Positions 13,801 to 63,163 of a stretch of 64,000 bases of DNA are shown here, in pieces. This DNA comes from Seriola aureovittata (Eukaryota > Chordata > Actinopteri > Carangiformes > Carangidae). The notes beneath the pieces are model-generated. The model did not search any database. It saw nothing but the letters and a program-made list of their open reading frames with translations, and was not told the DNA's origin. Each line of letters opens with the position of its first letter. The first letter of the stretch is position 1. The position numbers and the translations under genes are program-made. The DNA is taken from NCBI RefSeq assembly GCF_021018895.1, contig NC_079372.1, forward strand, positions 16,520,318 to 16,584,317. The letters are read 5' to 3'.

Positions 13801-16800
13801 GAATACAAAAGTAAACTGTCACGGCTGTTGATCTGTTTCTGATTCAGTTTCATTACAATGTTTAGTTCAGGGTAGTTTGTCTGGATATTTGTAATGTCTG
13901 CATCTTCATAACAGGTTGGAGACCCAGCAGTGAAAGTTAAAATCTGTCAATTTTTGTTTTGAATTGTGCAGAAAAACAATTAAATTAGATCTTGTTTTTC
14001 GTATTAAATGTAGTAATTAAATAATGATAATAATAAACAATATACAAAATCTGTCTCACCTCCTATATAACATATATGGTGCAATATTTATATACATATT
14101 TTGTATCTTAATGTTTTATATTTTCTAGCTTCATAAATTATAGCTTACTTTCAGTAGCTGACACAGATTCTTGCAGATTCAGCATGAGGAAGAAAATTTA
14201 TTAGAATATTGGTTTTTGTATTGATAATGAGAATGACGATGCATAATTGCTCCCTTCAGGTATGTGGTGGTCATAGCAATGCCAGCGTAGATGGCAGTTG
14301 CCCAGACAGCCAATGTGGTGGTGCCGGTTGCCGTGACGATCAGGGTAATCGTGTGTGTGGAGGTCAGGGATGCAACGGGACAGTGAGCGCTTCTGTATCA
14401 GCGCTGAATCTCGCCAGGGATGTGACGGACGGTCTGAACGTTGCCAACGAGGAGCTGCAGGACGCCGTCAGGAAGGTGATGAAAGTGTTAAAACACAACA
14501 TTTACGCAGAATATAGAGCTGGAGCGATGGTGGCTCCTGGGACTATAAAGTTTCACTGTTGACTTGTGGTTTCCTGTATCTAGCTCCAGGAAATAGACTC
14601 TCTGACACAGGATGTGAAGAAGCAGGCGATGAAAACGCTAGAGAAAGCCAGGAAAAAGAAGGACAACTTCGAAAACAACAACAAGAAGCTCAAAGATTTC
14701 ATTAAGAAGATCAGAGACTTTCTCACTGGTGCGTTGGTGATGTTTTCACTGGTAATCTTTGCCCTAAATTAAGTTAACTCTTAAATTCTAAAGTTGCAGT
14801 CATGATTCAGTTGACCTGGAGCAGGAGAAAGTATGTTGTGGTGTTTAACTGTCCCTCTGTCGTCCCTGCTGTCCAGAGGAGGGAGCAGATCCAGAGAGCA
14901 TAGAGAAGGTGGCTCTGCAGGTCTTGGCGATCACGCTGCCGGTCAACAGGACCGTCCTGGACAAGATGATCATGCAGATAAAGGACAGCCTGTCCAACCT
15001 CACTAACGTCGAGGGCATCGTCAACCAAACCTCGCAGTACATCAGCAAAGCCAAGGAGCTGCTCGACCAAGCTAAAGACGCCAAGTAAGAAGCTATTTAG
15101 CTTCACTATTAAATAAAAGGAACCCATAAACCCACTGCGCCATACAAACTCCACAGTTCAGTCAGGCCATAAAAGATACAGGAGATACAGAAGCCATAAT
15201 TTGCACAGCTGTAGTTTGGCTGTAGTTGGTGGCGTCACACACTCAGACTCCAAACCACAAATCACCTTTCCCTTTTTTCCACCACTTGGTCTTCTATTCT
15301 ACAGATTTAAAAGGTCAATGAAAATGAAATGCAATGAAAGCTTGAACTGCTATAATTGCCTATCCATTATGGTTCAATAATCAGTCCTGTTCCTGACTAC
15401 AGTAAAGACATTTTCTGTGCGGTGTCTTTGTGCAGGAGGCGAGCAGAGGGAGTAAAGGACACAGCCATCAACACAAAGCAGGCTTTGAACATGTCAGAGG
15501 ACGCCATAGAGAGGGCGAGGACAGCTCTGAAGGAGGCCCACATTAACCTCAACAGCACAAGGAACGCCACCGCTGAGGTACAGCATGTCTGAACAGTGAC
15601 TGTGTCTTTGTATATGAGAACTACTTAGCTGCACAGTGTGAAGTTGCAAATTTCACTGCTCTACTTCCTTTGCTGATTAACAGAGAAGTAGACCAGCTTC
15701 CCATAGAGTATTTTATTTTAAGTGCTGCTCTTTCTTTCCAACATGGAATATTATATTCTCCCACATCACTTCCTTTGCACACTTCATTGGACGCTCTTTA
15801 ATGTCTCATTTCCTCCTAGGTGGAGGAGAGGCTGAGGCAGCTGGAGGATAAGCAGATGGACGTCATGATGCGTTTAAACAACCTCTCCATGGGGGTCGAG
15901 GCTCTGAGGAACAAGACGGAGCAGAACAGACAGATGGCAAAGGACGCCAAAGCACTGGCTAACAACGCCACTGACCTAGCATCCTCACTGCAGGAGGTAC
16001 GCATGTGGGCAGCCAGTTTGTGTTTGTGCTTTTCTTTTGAAAAAATAATATGTCATGTTTCTGTCACAAAATCTTATGAAAGTATTGTCTTAAGAGTCAT
16101 AAGTAACATTATCGTGTTGACTCCCAGAGCCTCAACGACACAGAGAAACGTTACCGTGAGCTGCAGGATAAGGTGGACTCTCTGGGTGGAGAGGCTGGAG
16201 GTCTGGACAGCATCAACCAGAGGGCAATGGATATCAAGAAGGAGGCAGACGACCTCTTGAATAAAGCCAACAAAGGGATCACACAACTGCAGAGTGAGAA
16301 CATGAAGCTGCTCTCTGCGTTAAATATCGTTTCATTATGTGGGCTGAGTACAGCGCGTGTGGGCCGTTCTGCACGTTTTAGCATGATTTGCCTGTGAGGA
16401 ATAACGTAGCGTAATGAAACTACTGTTTTGTAAAGGATGTGCTGTGAGAACACGGTGATATCTGTCAGGTTTTTAAGAGCAGAAAGTGGAATAAATTGTT
16501 ATTTTGTCGCCAGTATCCTTAAAATATTTTTAACTGCTACCTTAACCTCTGTCAGGTTGGGAGGTTTTCAGTCTTTGAGGTGAAGGGGAAGTGAGGAGGG
16601 AGAGAGAGTGAGGTGTAACTGGGACAGGTGTACGCTGGTGTTGGGAAAACAACAGGAAGTTTGTTGTTGGAGTAATCCAGTGAGAGCTGCGTTGGTACAC
16701 TGCAAACAGGAAGTGCTAATAGACATTTCAGCATATTTTTAATAATAATATCGTTTTTAATATCGTGGCACCACTGGCATATCGTGATTATTATATCATA

Positions 16801-17111
16801 TGAGTGTCTGGCTGAACAGCCGTCAGTAGGATTGTGTCTGAGACCGTTTCAGGTCGCTTCATATTGTTTCTGGTTCACTAAGGAAACCTGGAACGATCTC
16901 AGACACCACCCTGATCAAGGCAAGATTTCTGTAGATTTACCCATGTTGAGCTCTGCCTCTCTCTGTCGCTGCAGAACTGGAGAAAAGGTTCAAGAGTAAC
17001 GAGCGGCGGATGCAGAGGCAGCGCACGGAGCTGGACGAGCTGAAAGAAAACGCCACCGTGGTGCGGGACGAGATCCGGGAACAAGTGCAGAAGTACAGCA
17101 ACTGTGTGTGA
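166..17111 (+). CDS. lamb2l: Laminin subunit beta-2-like, 3' part of gene (25 exons, 5' end outside window)
   Basis: Secreted laminin beta chain, a subunit of basement-membrane alpha-beta-gamma heterotrimers. The 25 exons total 4,343 nt and read through in one frame to TGA at 17109-17111, giving about 1,446 residues. Domains in order (residues of the visible part): LE3-LE5 (1-150), a basic insert (177-223), laminin IV-B/L4 (to about 422), LE6-LE13 (423-835), coiled coil (to 1050), Cys-rich beta knob (1051-1090), coiled coil to the C-terminal ...SNCV. Exon order, phases and many exon lengths equal those of the complete lamb2 gene downstream, so this is its tandem paralogue. It is more divergent than lamb2 and has one extra exon (3452-3592) and one intron fewer (within 12025-12397). 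From memory, teleosts carry a lamb2l beside lamb2 and human LAMB2 has an upstream LAMB2L pseudogene, which supports the name. A lamb4-type identity is the alternative. The laminin beta assignment is certain; the exact subfamily is not. Confidence 0.9.
471..583 (+). CDS. lamb2l: lamb2l exon a2: first part of LE4
   Basis: Acceptor ccatcag, donor gtgagt. Encodes PCNCDPRG followed by [18 protein letters not shown]. 113 nt, identical to lamb2 exon c11. Confidence 0.92.
808..887 (+). CDS. lamb2l: lamb2l exon a3: end of LE4 / start of LE5
   Basis: Acceptor ccctgtag, donor gtacag. Encodes [20 protein letters not shown] and then GGAYNN. 80 nt, identical to lamb2 exon c12. It is too short to show up as an open reading frame of its own. 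Confidence 0.9.
1041..1197 (+). CDS. lamb2l: lamb2l exon a4: LE5 end and entry into L4 domain
   Basis: Acceptor acttcag, donor gtgagc, ending in phase 0. Encodes the half-repeat [18 protein letters not shown], then QPGYFCAP and an acidic linker EAEEATG. An extra Cys (YFCAP) sits where lamb2 has YFMAL. 157 nt against 136 in lamb2 c13. Confidence 0.9.
1498..1890. repeat. Interspersed repeat resembling a widespread teleost family
   Basis: Contains phrases I recognise as a very common fish interspersed repeat: a cttgagggaatttcttcac-type stretch near 1571, a ggcacaaacattcacttgg-type stretch near 1596, and alternating aaggtcaa / cactgtgac motifs to about 1815. I cannot name the family without a repeat library. 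Boundaries are approximate. Confidence 0.6.
2665..2942 (+). mobile_element. MITE-like element, copy 1 (5' truncated)
   Basis: The core 2672-2837 is clearly similar to 22881-23043 (shared phrases gaaaccaaatcctg, ggtgggtccagg, gacatcacaaagtt, agtcctgacggct, ggctcagtttctgaataca). The copy ends at 2942 with gggacctttaa. The reverse complement of this, ttaaaggtccc, is exactly how copy 2 begins at 22705, so the element appears to have terminal inverted repeats. No coding capacity, consistent with a non-autonomous DNA transposon. Confidence 0.65.
3452..3592 (+). CDS. lamb2l: lamb2l exon a5: extra arginine-rich exon with no lamb2 counterpart
   Basis: 141 nt (47 codons), phase 0 at both ends, good acceptor (tcctctcag) and donor (gtgaga), open throughout in the gene's frame. 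It has 11 Arg, 1 Lys and 4 His against only 2 acidic residues, with the core [10 protein letters not shown] and a second basic patch LRRIRQ. It contains two R-H-R-R sites (furin-type consensus R-X-K/R-R), one XBBXBX heparin-binding-type pattern, and one Cys (TDCVQH). lamb2 joins c13 directly to c14 with no such exon, and human LAMB1/LAMB2, as I remember them, lack it too. As a symmetric exon it could be included or skipped without shifting the frame. The Arg codons lie in a short GC-rich tandem repeat (caccggcgc twice), so expansion by slippage is plausible. Whether it is spliced in needs RNA evidence. Confidence 0.75.
3593..4431. other. lamb2l: Intron between lamb2l exons a5 and a6
   Basis: Non-coding, with a short (GA)n run near 4139-4156. 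Nothing else recognised. Confidence 0.75.
4432..4593 (+). CDS. lamb2l: lamb2l exon a6: L4 (laminin IV-B) domain, first part
   Basis: Phase 0 at both ends. Encodes the L4 signature WTGPGFARV, then [18 protein letters not shown]. The donor is gtctgt at 4594, a non-consensus hexamer that lamb2 also uses after the same protein position (50416). Alternative GTs at 4599 and 4612 would break the homology with the next exon (STEDWEAV). Confidence 0.9.
4671..4718 (+). repeat. (TG)n microsatellite serving as the acceptor tract of exon a7
   Basis: Nearly pure TG dinucleotide repeat running straight into the acceptor tgtag at 4719-4720, so it takes the place of the usual polypyrimidine tract. Confidence 0.93.
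4721..4842 (+). CDS. lamb2l: lamb2l exon a7: L4 domain
   Basis: 122 nt encoding STEDWEAV, a short beta-type region, SLRCGNLLP and ending in a split Arg codon. Donor gtacca. It matches lamb2 c15 (128 nt) in position and phase. TG microsatellites lie on both sides (4671-4718 and about 4857-4903). Skipping it would shift the frame. Confidence 0.88.
4843..7700. other. lamb2l: Intron between lamb2l exons a7 and a8 (2.9 kb)
   Basis: AT-rich intron. It contains a GC-rich island at about 6790-6990 that differs sharply from its surroundings (possibly an old repeat or insertion, not identified) and gttagcatgctaa-type motifs near 5580. No exon recognised. Confidence 0.7.
4857..4903 (+). repeat. (GT)n microsatellite just downstream of exon a7 donor
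   Basis: A GT dinucleotide run starting about 15 nt after the exon a7 donor, on the same strand as the upstream TG run. Confidence 0.93.
7701..7821 (+). CDS. lamb2l: lamb2l exon a8: L4 domain
   Basis: Acceptor ccctcag, donor gtgagc. Encodes [20 protein letters not shown] then TAFILIDS, matching lamb2 c16 (FVVPHQPVCLERG...IVLVDS). Four codons shorter than lamb2. Confidence 0.9.
8348..8540 (+). CDS. lamb2l: lamb2l exon a9: end of L4 domain
   Basis: 193 nt, same as lamb2 c17. Encodes [39 protein letters not shown]. An additional Cys (LICS) is present compared with lamb2 (LITS). Acceptor ctttag, donor gtatgt. Confidence 0.9.
8645..8788 (+). CDS. lamb2l: lamb2l exon a10: LE6
   Basis: 144 nt, same as lamb2 c18, phase 1 at both ends. 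Encodes [32 protein letters not shown] and SPGTYGFG. Confidence 0.93.
8789..9231. other. lamb2l: Intron between lamb2l exons a10 and a11
   Basis: AT-rich, non-coding. Nothing recognised. Confidence 0.75.
9232..9463 (+). CDS. lamb2l: lamb2l exon a11: LE7 and start of LE8
   Basis: 232 nt, same as lamb2 c19. Encodes [34 protein letters not shown] and [16 protein letters not shown]. Acceptor ctccag, donor gtaagg. Confidence 0.94.
9558..9721 (+). CDS. lamb2l: lamb2l exon a12: LE8 end and LE9
   Basis: Encodes [32 protein letters not shown] and [11 protein letters not shown]. Acceptor tcccag, donor gtaaac. The same gtaaac donor is used at this position in lamb2 c20. Confidence 0.92.
9917..10141 (+). 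CDS. lamb2l: lamb2l exon a13: LE9 end and LE10
   Basis: 225 nt, same as lamb2 c21. Its start completes GYTGSRCDQC, the position of the YIGSR segment in laminin beta-1. Continues [36 protein letters not shown] and [11 protein letters not shown]. Confidence 0.93.
10394..10608 (+). CDS. lamb2l: lamb2l exon a14: LE11 and start of LE12
   Basis: Encodes [39 protein letters not shown] and [18 protein letters not shown]. One codon shorter than lamb2 c22. Acceptor ctctcag, donor gtgagg. Confidence 0.93.
10722..10818 (+). CDS. lamb2l: lamb2l exon a15: LE12 end
   Basis: 97 nt, same as lamb2 c23. Encodes [16 protein letters not shown] and [11 protein letters not shown]. Acceptor tctacag, donor gtaact. 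Confidence 0.93.
10819..12024. other. lamb2l: Intron between lamb2l exons a15 and a16
   Basis: 1.2 kb, AT-rich, with a pyrimidine-rich 3' end from about 11966. No repeat family or exon recognised. Confidence 0.75.
12025..12397 (+). CDS. lamb2l: lamb2l exon a16: LE13 fused with first coiled-coil segment (intron lost)
   Basis: The largest exon of the gene, 373 nt. It equals the sum of lamb2 exons c24 and c25 (182 + 191), so lamb2l has no intron at this phase-0 position. Encodes [38 protein letters not shown], then heptad-type sequence such as [16 protein letters not shown]. Acceptor ctcag, donor gtgagg. Confidence 0.94.
12482..12666 (+). CDS. lamb2l: lamb2l exon a17: coiled coil (domain II)
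   Basis: 185 nt, same as lamb2 c26. Encodes [28 protein letters not shown] and [10 protein letters not shown]. Acceptor ctccag, donor gtagta. Confidence 0.92.
12793..13040 (+). CDS. lamb2l: lamb2l exon a18: coiled coil up to the beta knob
   Basis: 248 nt, two codons longer than lamb2 c27. Encodes [20 protein letters not shown], a [15 protein letters not shown] heptad stretch and [12 protein letters not shown]. Acceptor actcacag, donor gtaggc, phase 0 end. Confidence 0.92.
13041..14259. other. lamb2l: Intron between lamb2l exons a18 and a19
   Basis: 1.2 kb, AT-rich, with short TA-rich runs near 13257 and 14060. No exon or recognised repeat family. Confidence 0.75.
14260..14475 (+). CDS. lamb2l: lamb2l exon a19: laminin beta knob
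   Basis: Encodes the Cys-rich insertion that interrupts the coiled coil only in beta chains: [33 protein letters not shown]. Two N-glycosylation sequons (NAS, NGT) are visible. 216 nt against 204 in lamb2 c28. The extra codons fall near the start of the knob. Confidence 0.94.
14584..14728 (+). CDS. lamb2l: lamb2l exon a20: coiled coil (domain I)
   Basis: 145 nt, same as lamb2 c29. More lysine-rich than lamb2 ([22 protein letters not shown]). Acceptor atctag, donor gtgcgt. Confidence 0.92.
14877..15084 (+). CDS. lamb2l: lamb2l exon a21: coiled coil
   Basis: 208 nt, same as lamb2 c30. Encodes [29 protein letters not shown] and [13 protein letters not shown]. Acceptor gtccag, donor gtaaga. Confidence 0.93.
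15436..15577 (+). CDS. lamb2l: lamb2l exon a22: coiled coil
   Basis: 142 nt, same as lamb2 c31. Encodes [19 protein letters not shown] and [15 protein letters not shown]. Acceptor tgcag, donor gtacag. Confidence 0.92.
15820..15996 (+). CDS. lamb2l: lamb2l exon a23: coiled coil
   Basis: 177 nt, same as lamb2 c32. Encodes [19 protein letters not shown] and [19 protein letters not shown]. Acceptor cctag, donor gtacgc. Confidence 0.92.
16128..16293 (+). CDS. lamb2l: lamb2l exon a24: coiled coil
   Basis: Encodes [19 protein letters not shown] and [17 protein letters not shown]. 166 nt, two codons longer than lamb2 c33. Acceptor cccag, donor gtgaga. Confidence 0.92.
16294..16974. other. lamb2l: Last intron of lamb2l
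   Basis: Non-coding. A short inverted motif around 16825-16905 (tgtctgagaccgttt and its near complement aacgatctcagaca) could be part of an old inverted-repeat element. No family assigned. Confidence 0.7.
16975..17111 (+). CDS. lamb2l: lamb2l exon a25: C-terminus and stop
   Basis: Encodes [31 protein letters not shown], then TGA. The C-terminal Cys, which in laminin beta chains bonds to the gamma chain, is kept. Coding length 137 nt, identical to lamb2 c34. Confidence 0.94.
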
Positions 17112-17207
17112 GGATGTTACTGTTCCCTGTTTACCATTCGCTGCTGTAGTCCAGAGCGGAGTGCGACTGATGCTGCGCCTGGGACAGAAAACTACATCAC
17201 CCATGAG

Positions 17208-17213
17208 AATAAA
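17208..17213 (+). other. lamb2l: Polyadenylation signal candidate for lamb2l
   Basis: AATAAA about 97 nt after the stop codon. Two further AATAAA hexamers lie at 17450-17455 and 17699-17704, so several 3' ends are possible. Confidence 0.5.
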
Positions 17214-17713
17214 ACCCTGCTCTGGTGCCTCCGCTCTGTCACTGGTATTTCAACTTTTACACATTTTACCTGTTAAGTGTTATATCACAGAAAGACCCTT
17301 CCTCTGTCCATGTACTGTACCACTTTTTGACTCCTAGATATCGACACTAACCTGTGTGGTGTTTATGTCTTTAAGCTATTACAACAGGTGGACGACCTGT
17401 GGAGAGTATTTGTTTCATTGTATAGGCCACGGTCATTGATTTCATGAATAATAAACAGAAGAAATATATCAGAGTATGTTATCAGAAAGTTATTTTGACC
17501 AAAAATGATTTCAAGATTTTGTGTGTTTTTGACCACATTATTATGGTATTTACAATATGACATTCCTATTAAGAAATACATTGAAAAGATTGATTTTTCA
17601 AATTAAATTTTGTGTTTATTTTTTATTACAAATGAGGCTCTTGATTAAAAACATCTAAATGCATAAACGATTATTCCTGTAAGCAAGACGATGGAGACAA
17701 TAAATTTGATATA

Positions 17714-20330
17714 GTTTGAATTCATGACATCATGTGTCCTGTTTGTGAGATAATGTGTGTCCAACATTTACGAAACCCAGTTTGCTGCAGTAGATATGTT
17801 GTTTCAATCCTTTGCCACTAGGGGGAGGCGTATACACAGCAAGTCAGTGTTCTCTCTTTGTTCGGCTTCCATCCCTGCTCTCTTTACCTCCCTCCTGTCA
17901 GCTGTTCACTGCACACATTTTGACGTCATCCTTCTAGCAAATGTGTTATTAATACTAAAAATTATGATTATGTTCCCTTTAGCTGAGCCAGTCCAGGGCC
18001 CTGCTGGTGTGTATGCTGATTCTTAATGGACCCTTAATAGAAAAGAACACCTGTGCTTTTCCCACTATGACAAGTCAAACTGTCAGCAGTGGAAAAGGCC
18101 CATTAAAAGCCTGTAACAAACCTACTGAGGTGTTTTCTCCTAACTCAAGGCTGTGTGTAAATGTACTGTACTTGTACTGTTGTGGTTCACTCTCACCGCT
18201 CCGTCTGCAGGGAAAACCCACTGTACACTACCTGCTCTGCACCAAACAGCATTTCAGAAACAATCAGCTCTCATCTTTGGTTTTACTGTGACAAATATAA
18301 AGAGCTATCGTAGTATTTTACGGCAACCTAGCACTTAACAAGCACACTCACTCCACTTCTTTACTTGACCTGTTACTGCACTGAAGCTTCAGTGATGTTG
18401 CTTTAGATAAAAGCATCTGCCAAATGAGTAAATGTAATAGTGATGTATCAATACATAAAAATAATTCTGCTGTTGTAGCTGGTGGATACAGAGCTAATGT
18501 AAACTACTTCATATAGTTGGGGAGTTTCTGATTAACATGAGATGAAAACCAAAAAATTCTGATACACATATTTATATTTCTGTACTTTTATTTGTTGGGA
18601 AATATCAGATAATTTTACATGTTTGTGCCTCAAATTGTTATTTCAACAAAACCATCTTAATAAATCACCCTGGTGGAACAGCTGACGTCTCACAGATGTC
18701 TGAAATGTGATGAAGGGCCCAAAGTAGACACTGTTTATTTTGTCAGAAAGTTTGGAACCACAGGTTTAATCTTTAACAATCTATTGTATTTTATAATCTT
18801 ATCATATGTGTCTTTGTGTTGGATCTTAATCTGGAAAGTAACTTTAGTTGTGAAATAAATTTAGTGGAGTAAAAATACACACAGTGAGTAGAAATAACTT
18901 CCATCACTCTGTGCAGGTTGGTGACCCCATGTTTCTCCTCCACACCTGTGAACCACCTGTGTGGGTGTTCAGGGTCCCTAAAGGAGGGAAAAAAAAAAAA
19001 AATCATGGCTTAACATGTCGACCGTGAGCTCTGTTCAACCACAGGCTCTTTTCTATGGCGTGGTGCTGATCTGTGTCTACTTGCACTCATTCCTCTGCTG
19101 TTCTCAAGGAGCTGCGCTGTTCTCCGTAGGGTTCTGGCACTGGATCCCGGGCTCTAACAAAGAGAGGCTGTCCTCCGGCAGCACAGGGAATGTGTAATAT
19201 GACAGAGATTTACAGCAGGCTTTGTCCTGGAGAACAGTCTGTGTAGCAGTGGGGCTCAGACACCTGTGTTAGAGAGTGAACACCTGTACACCTGATGAAT
19301 TCATTGGCTCAAACATAAACTACATGATGATCTCTTTTTCTGATAATAGACTTGAGATTTGTGCCTTGCTGTTAGTCCTAAGAGAAACCGTCCCGACCAC
19401 CTGTTGGATGAAGCTGATGTTTAGGGAGAGAGAGAGAGAGAGAGCAGAGAGCTGAGGGGAGCTGAGATCTGTGCGCGGGCACGGGCTGTTCTGGGTGCAA
19501 TCAAAGGGAATCTAATCCGTACAGCAGGGAGCGCGCATTCCTGCTGCAGGTCAGAGCTGCACGGTGCACAGGCAGGGGCTCGTTGGAAAACATGCAGTGG
19601 GTTTGTGGAGGAATCCATTTTTCAAATCAAAAATTTAGTTTAAAACTTTACACGAAACAATGTCTGTTCATATCATCACTGTTTATTGACCCCCTGCTGG
19701 TTTGCTCTAGTGTTTAGTATCCCAGGGGCGTTTTGAGTTGTGGTGTGTTGGTTTCTGATAATAAATTGTCTGTATATTTCTTGAAATTATTATGTTAGTC
19801 ATTTTTAGGACATCTTAGATGTTTTTTTATTGACAACACAGTGACTAATGGGGCAAATCTAGGGTGATAGTGCCAATAATGGTAATCAGGATTTAACTAA
19901 TTTAAGCACAGTAACATTGAGGACATTGAGTGCGTGTGCAGATTGAACTGTATAGTGTATGTTATTATTGTGTTGTTGCACCAAAACACAGATGATTAAG
20001 TCTGATATAGATCCACAAACTGACTGACTGACTGAACTCTCTCTATATATTGTTTTTTTATTTTTATTTGAGCATTAGGTGTTTTTTTTTTAATTATTAT
20101 AATGTTTATTCAAAATATTTATTCAAAGTTTTTCATGTTCAGAGTAGGCTATCTGTAACCTGTACATTTCTTTTGAGCCTAGGCTACATATCGCTCTTGC
20201 CCATAAAAAGAGATGTTTAATGGAGATAAATATATGCAGACTAAGTGCACGTGTATTGTAAATGGACATCTCCACTGTTTAGTACAGGTTCATGGGGAAA
20301 AAAAGTTGAATTAAAAAAAAAAAGACCTTC
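17714..20330. other. Intergenic region between lamb2l and lamb2
   Basis: About 2.6 kb with no recognised gene. Holds a SINE-tail-like motif (about 18395-18440) and a GC-richer block at 19420-19600 after a short (GA)n run, which could be an upstream regulatory region of lamb2. Short open frames here show no recognisable protein. Confidence 0.7.
18395..18440 (+). repeat. Tail fragment of a teleost interspersed element
   Basis: Contains ttgctttagataaaagcatc followed by tgccaaatgagtaaatgtaa, a phrase I recognise as the 3' tail shared by many fish SINE/LINE-type repeats. Only this tail is clear. Confidence 0.6.
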
Positions 20331-20479
20331 ATATTTCATGCGCCCAAAATGGGAATCGAACCGGCGACCTCCTGGACAACGAGCCCGCCTCCCAGGCTCC
20401 GCTCCGGTCCGAAACTCCGGCGCGGGGTTTCCAACGGAGAGACGCAGGAGCTGGGAAACGCTGCTCAGCTTCCCTTCTG

Positions 20480-20570
20480 TCCGGCAGCTCCGCAGCAAGT
20501 GGACCAGGAGAGTCTGACTGACTGTTTCAAACACAACACAGGAGCGAACATCTGAAACAGGACCGACACG
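20480..20570 (+). other. lamb2: Probable non-coding first exon (5' UTR) of lamb2, 3' end
   Basis: A GC-richer block of about 230 bp ends with a consensus donor (cacg/gtgagt at 20571), followed at 21048 and 21059 by possible acceptors (tgccacag, ttcctgcag) just before the start codon. A non-coding first exon is also known for mammalian LAMB2, as I recall. The transcription start cannot be placed from sequence alone. Confidence 0.4.
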
Positions 20571-21048
20571 GTGAGTGACTTTTTTATTTTTATTTATTTT
20601 TTAAGGGAAAAACACAACCAGACAGAGGAACACGCTGGAGAACTTGTAAAAAATTTTGCCTCAACGAGTCTCATCTGAGGGGAGTGATGTCTTTTTAATT
20701 AACCGGGAGATTTCACCAAAACTGTCGTGGAGATTTACATCGTCAAAACTGAATGTGATTTTTTGAAAATTTGTGATTTGTGAAAATTTCTCTCAAACGT
20801 TCCCCGGGTGTCTTTCAGTTGAGACCTCCAGTGAGAAAATACAACAGGCAAACTTCACCCAGAGTTAGCGCTTTTCTGGTGTCGACTTCATGTTCTGTAG
20901 CTTTGCCTTTCCCATCACTGTTTCACTCGCATCCAACTTTAAAAACCCCAGTGACGGCGGTGCTCTCTGCAGTGCTCTGCGGAGTAGGTTATATTGCGTA
21001 GGTCGATCTCGCTGTGTTGACTTGGACTCCCTCTGTTTGATGCCACAG

Positions 21049-21084
21049 GTTTCCTGCAGCCCCGGGGTTGATGTGCGCTCAGAG
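21049..21084 (+). other. lamb2: 5' UTR segment adjoining the lamb2 start codon
   Basis: Begins at acceptor tgccacag (21048) or at ttcctgcag (21059). It contains an upstream ATG at 21071 in weak context. That ATG opens a 10-codon frame ending at 21103, overlapping the real start in another frame. Confidence 0.4.
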
Positions 21085-63065
<41,981 letters not shown>

Positions 63066-63157
63066 CTCACCTCTACATGTCGTATGGAAACGGGTCCATC
63101 ATTGTGTTGTTCTGCCATTTCCTTCACATACAGAAAACTGTCAACGGACTTTGAGGA

Positions 63158-63163
63158 AATAAA
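63158..63163 (+). other. lamb2: Polyadenylation signal candidate for lamb2
   Basis: AATAAA 93 nt after the stop codon. No other AATAAA is obvious in the remaining 800 nt. Confidence 0.55.

Noticed and set aside
20340..20420. tRNA-like B-box on the minus strand (complement of gggaatcgaacc at 20351-20362)
   Set aside because: No A-box at the right distance, and the T-arm stem and acceptor stem do not pair. Not a tRNA gene; at most a decayed tRNA-derived fragment.
20245..20555. Overlapping open frames on both strands near the lamb2 promoter
   Set aside because: Explained by a GC-rich block. No homology recognised, and the frames disagree with the splice-supported 5' UTR interpretation.
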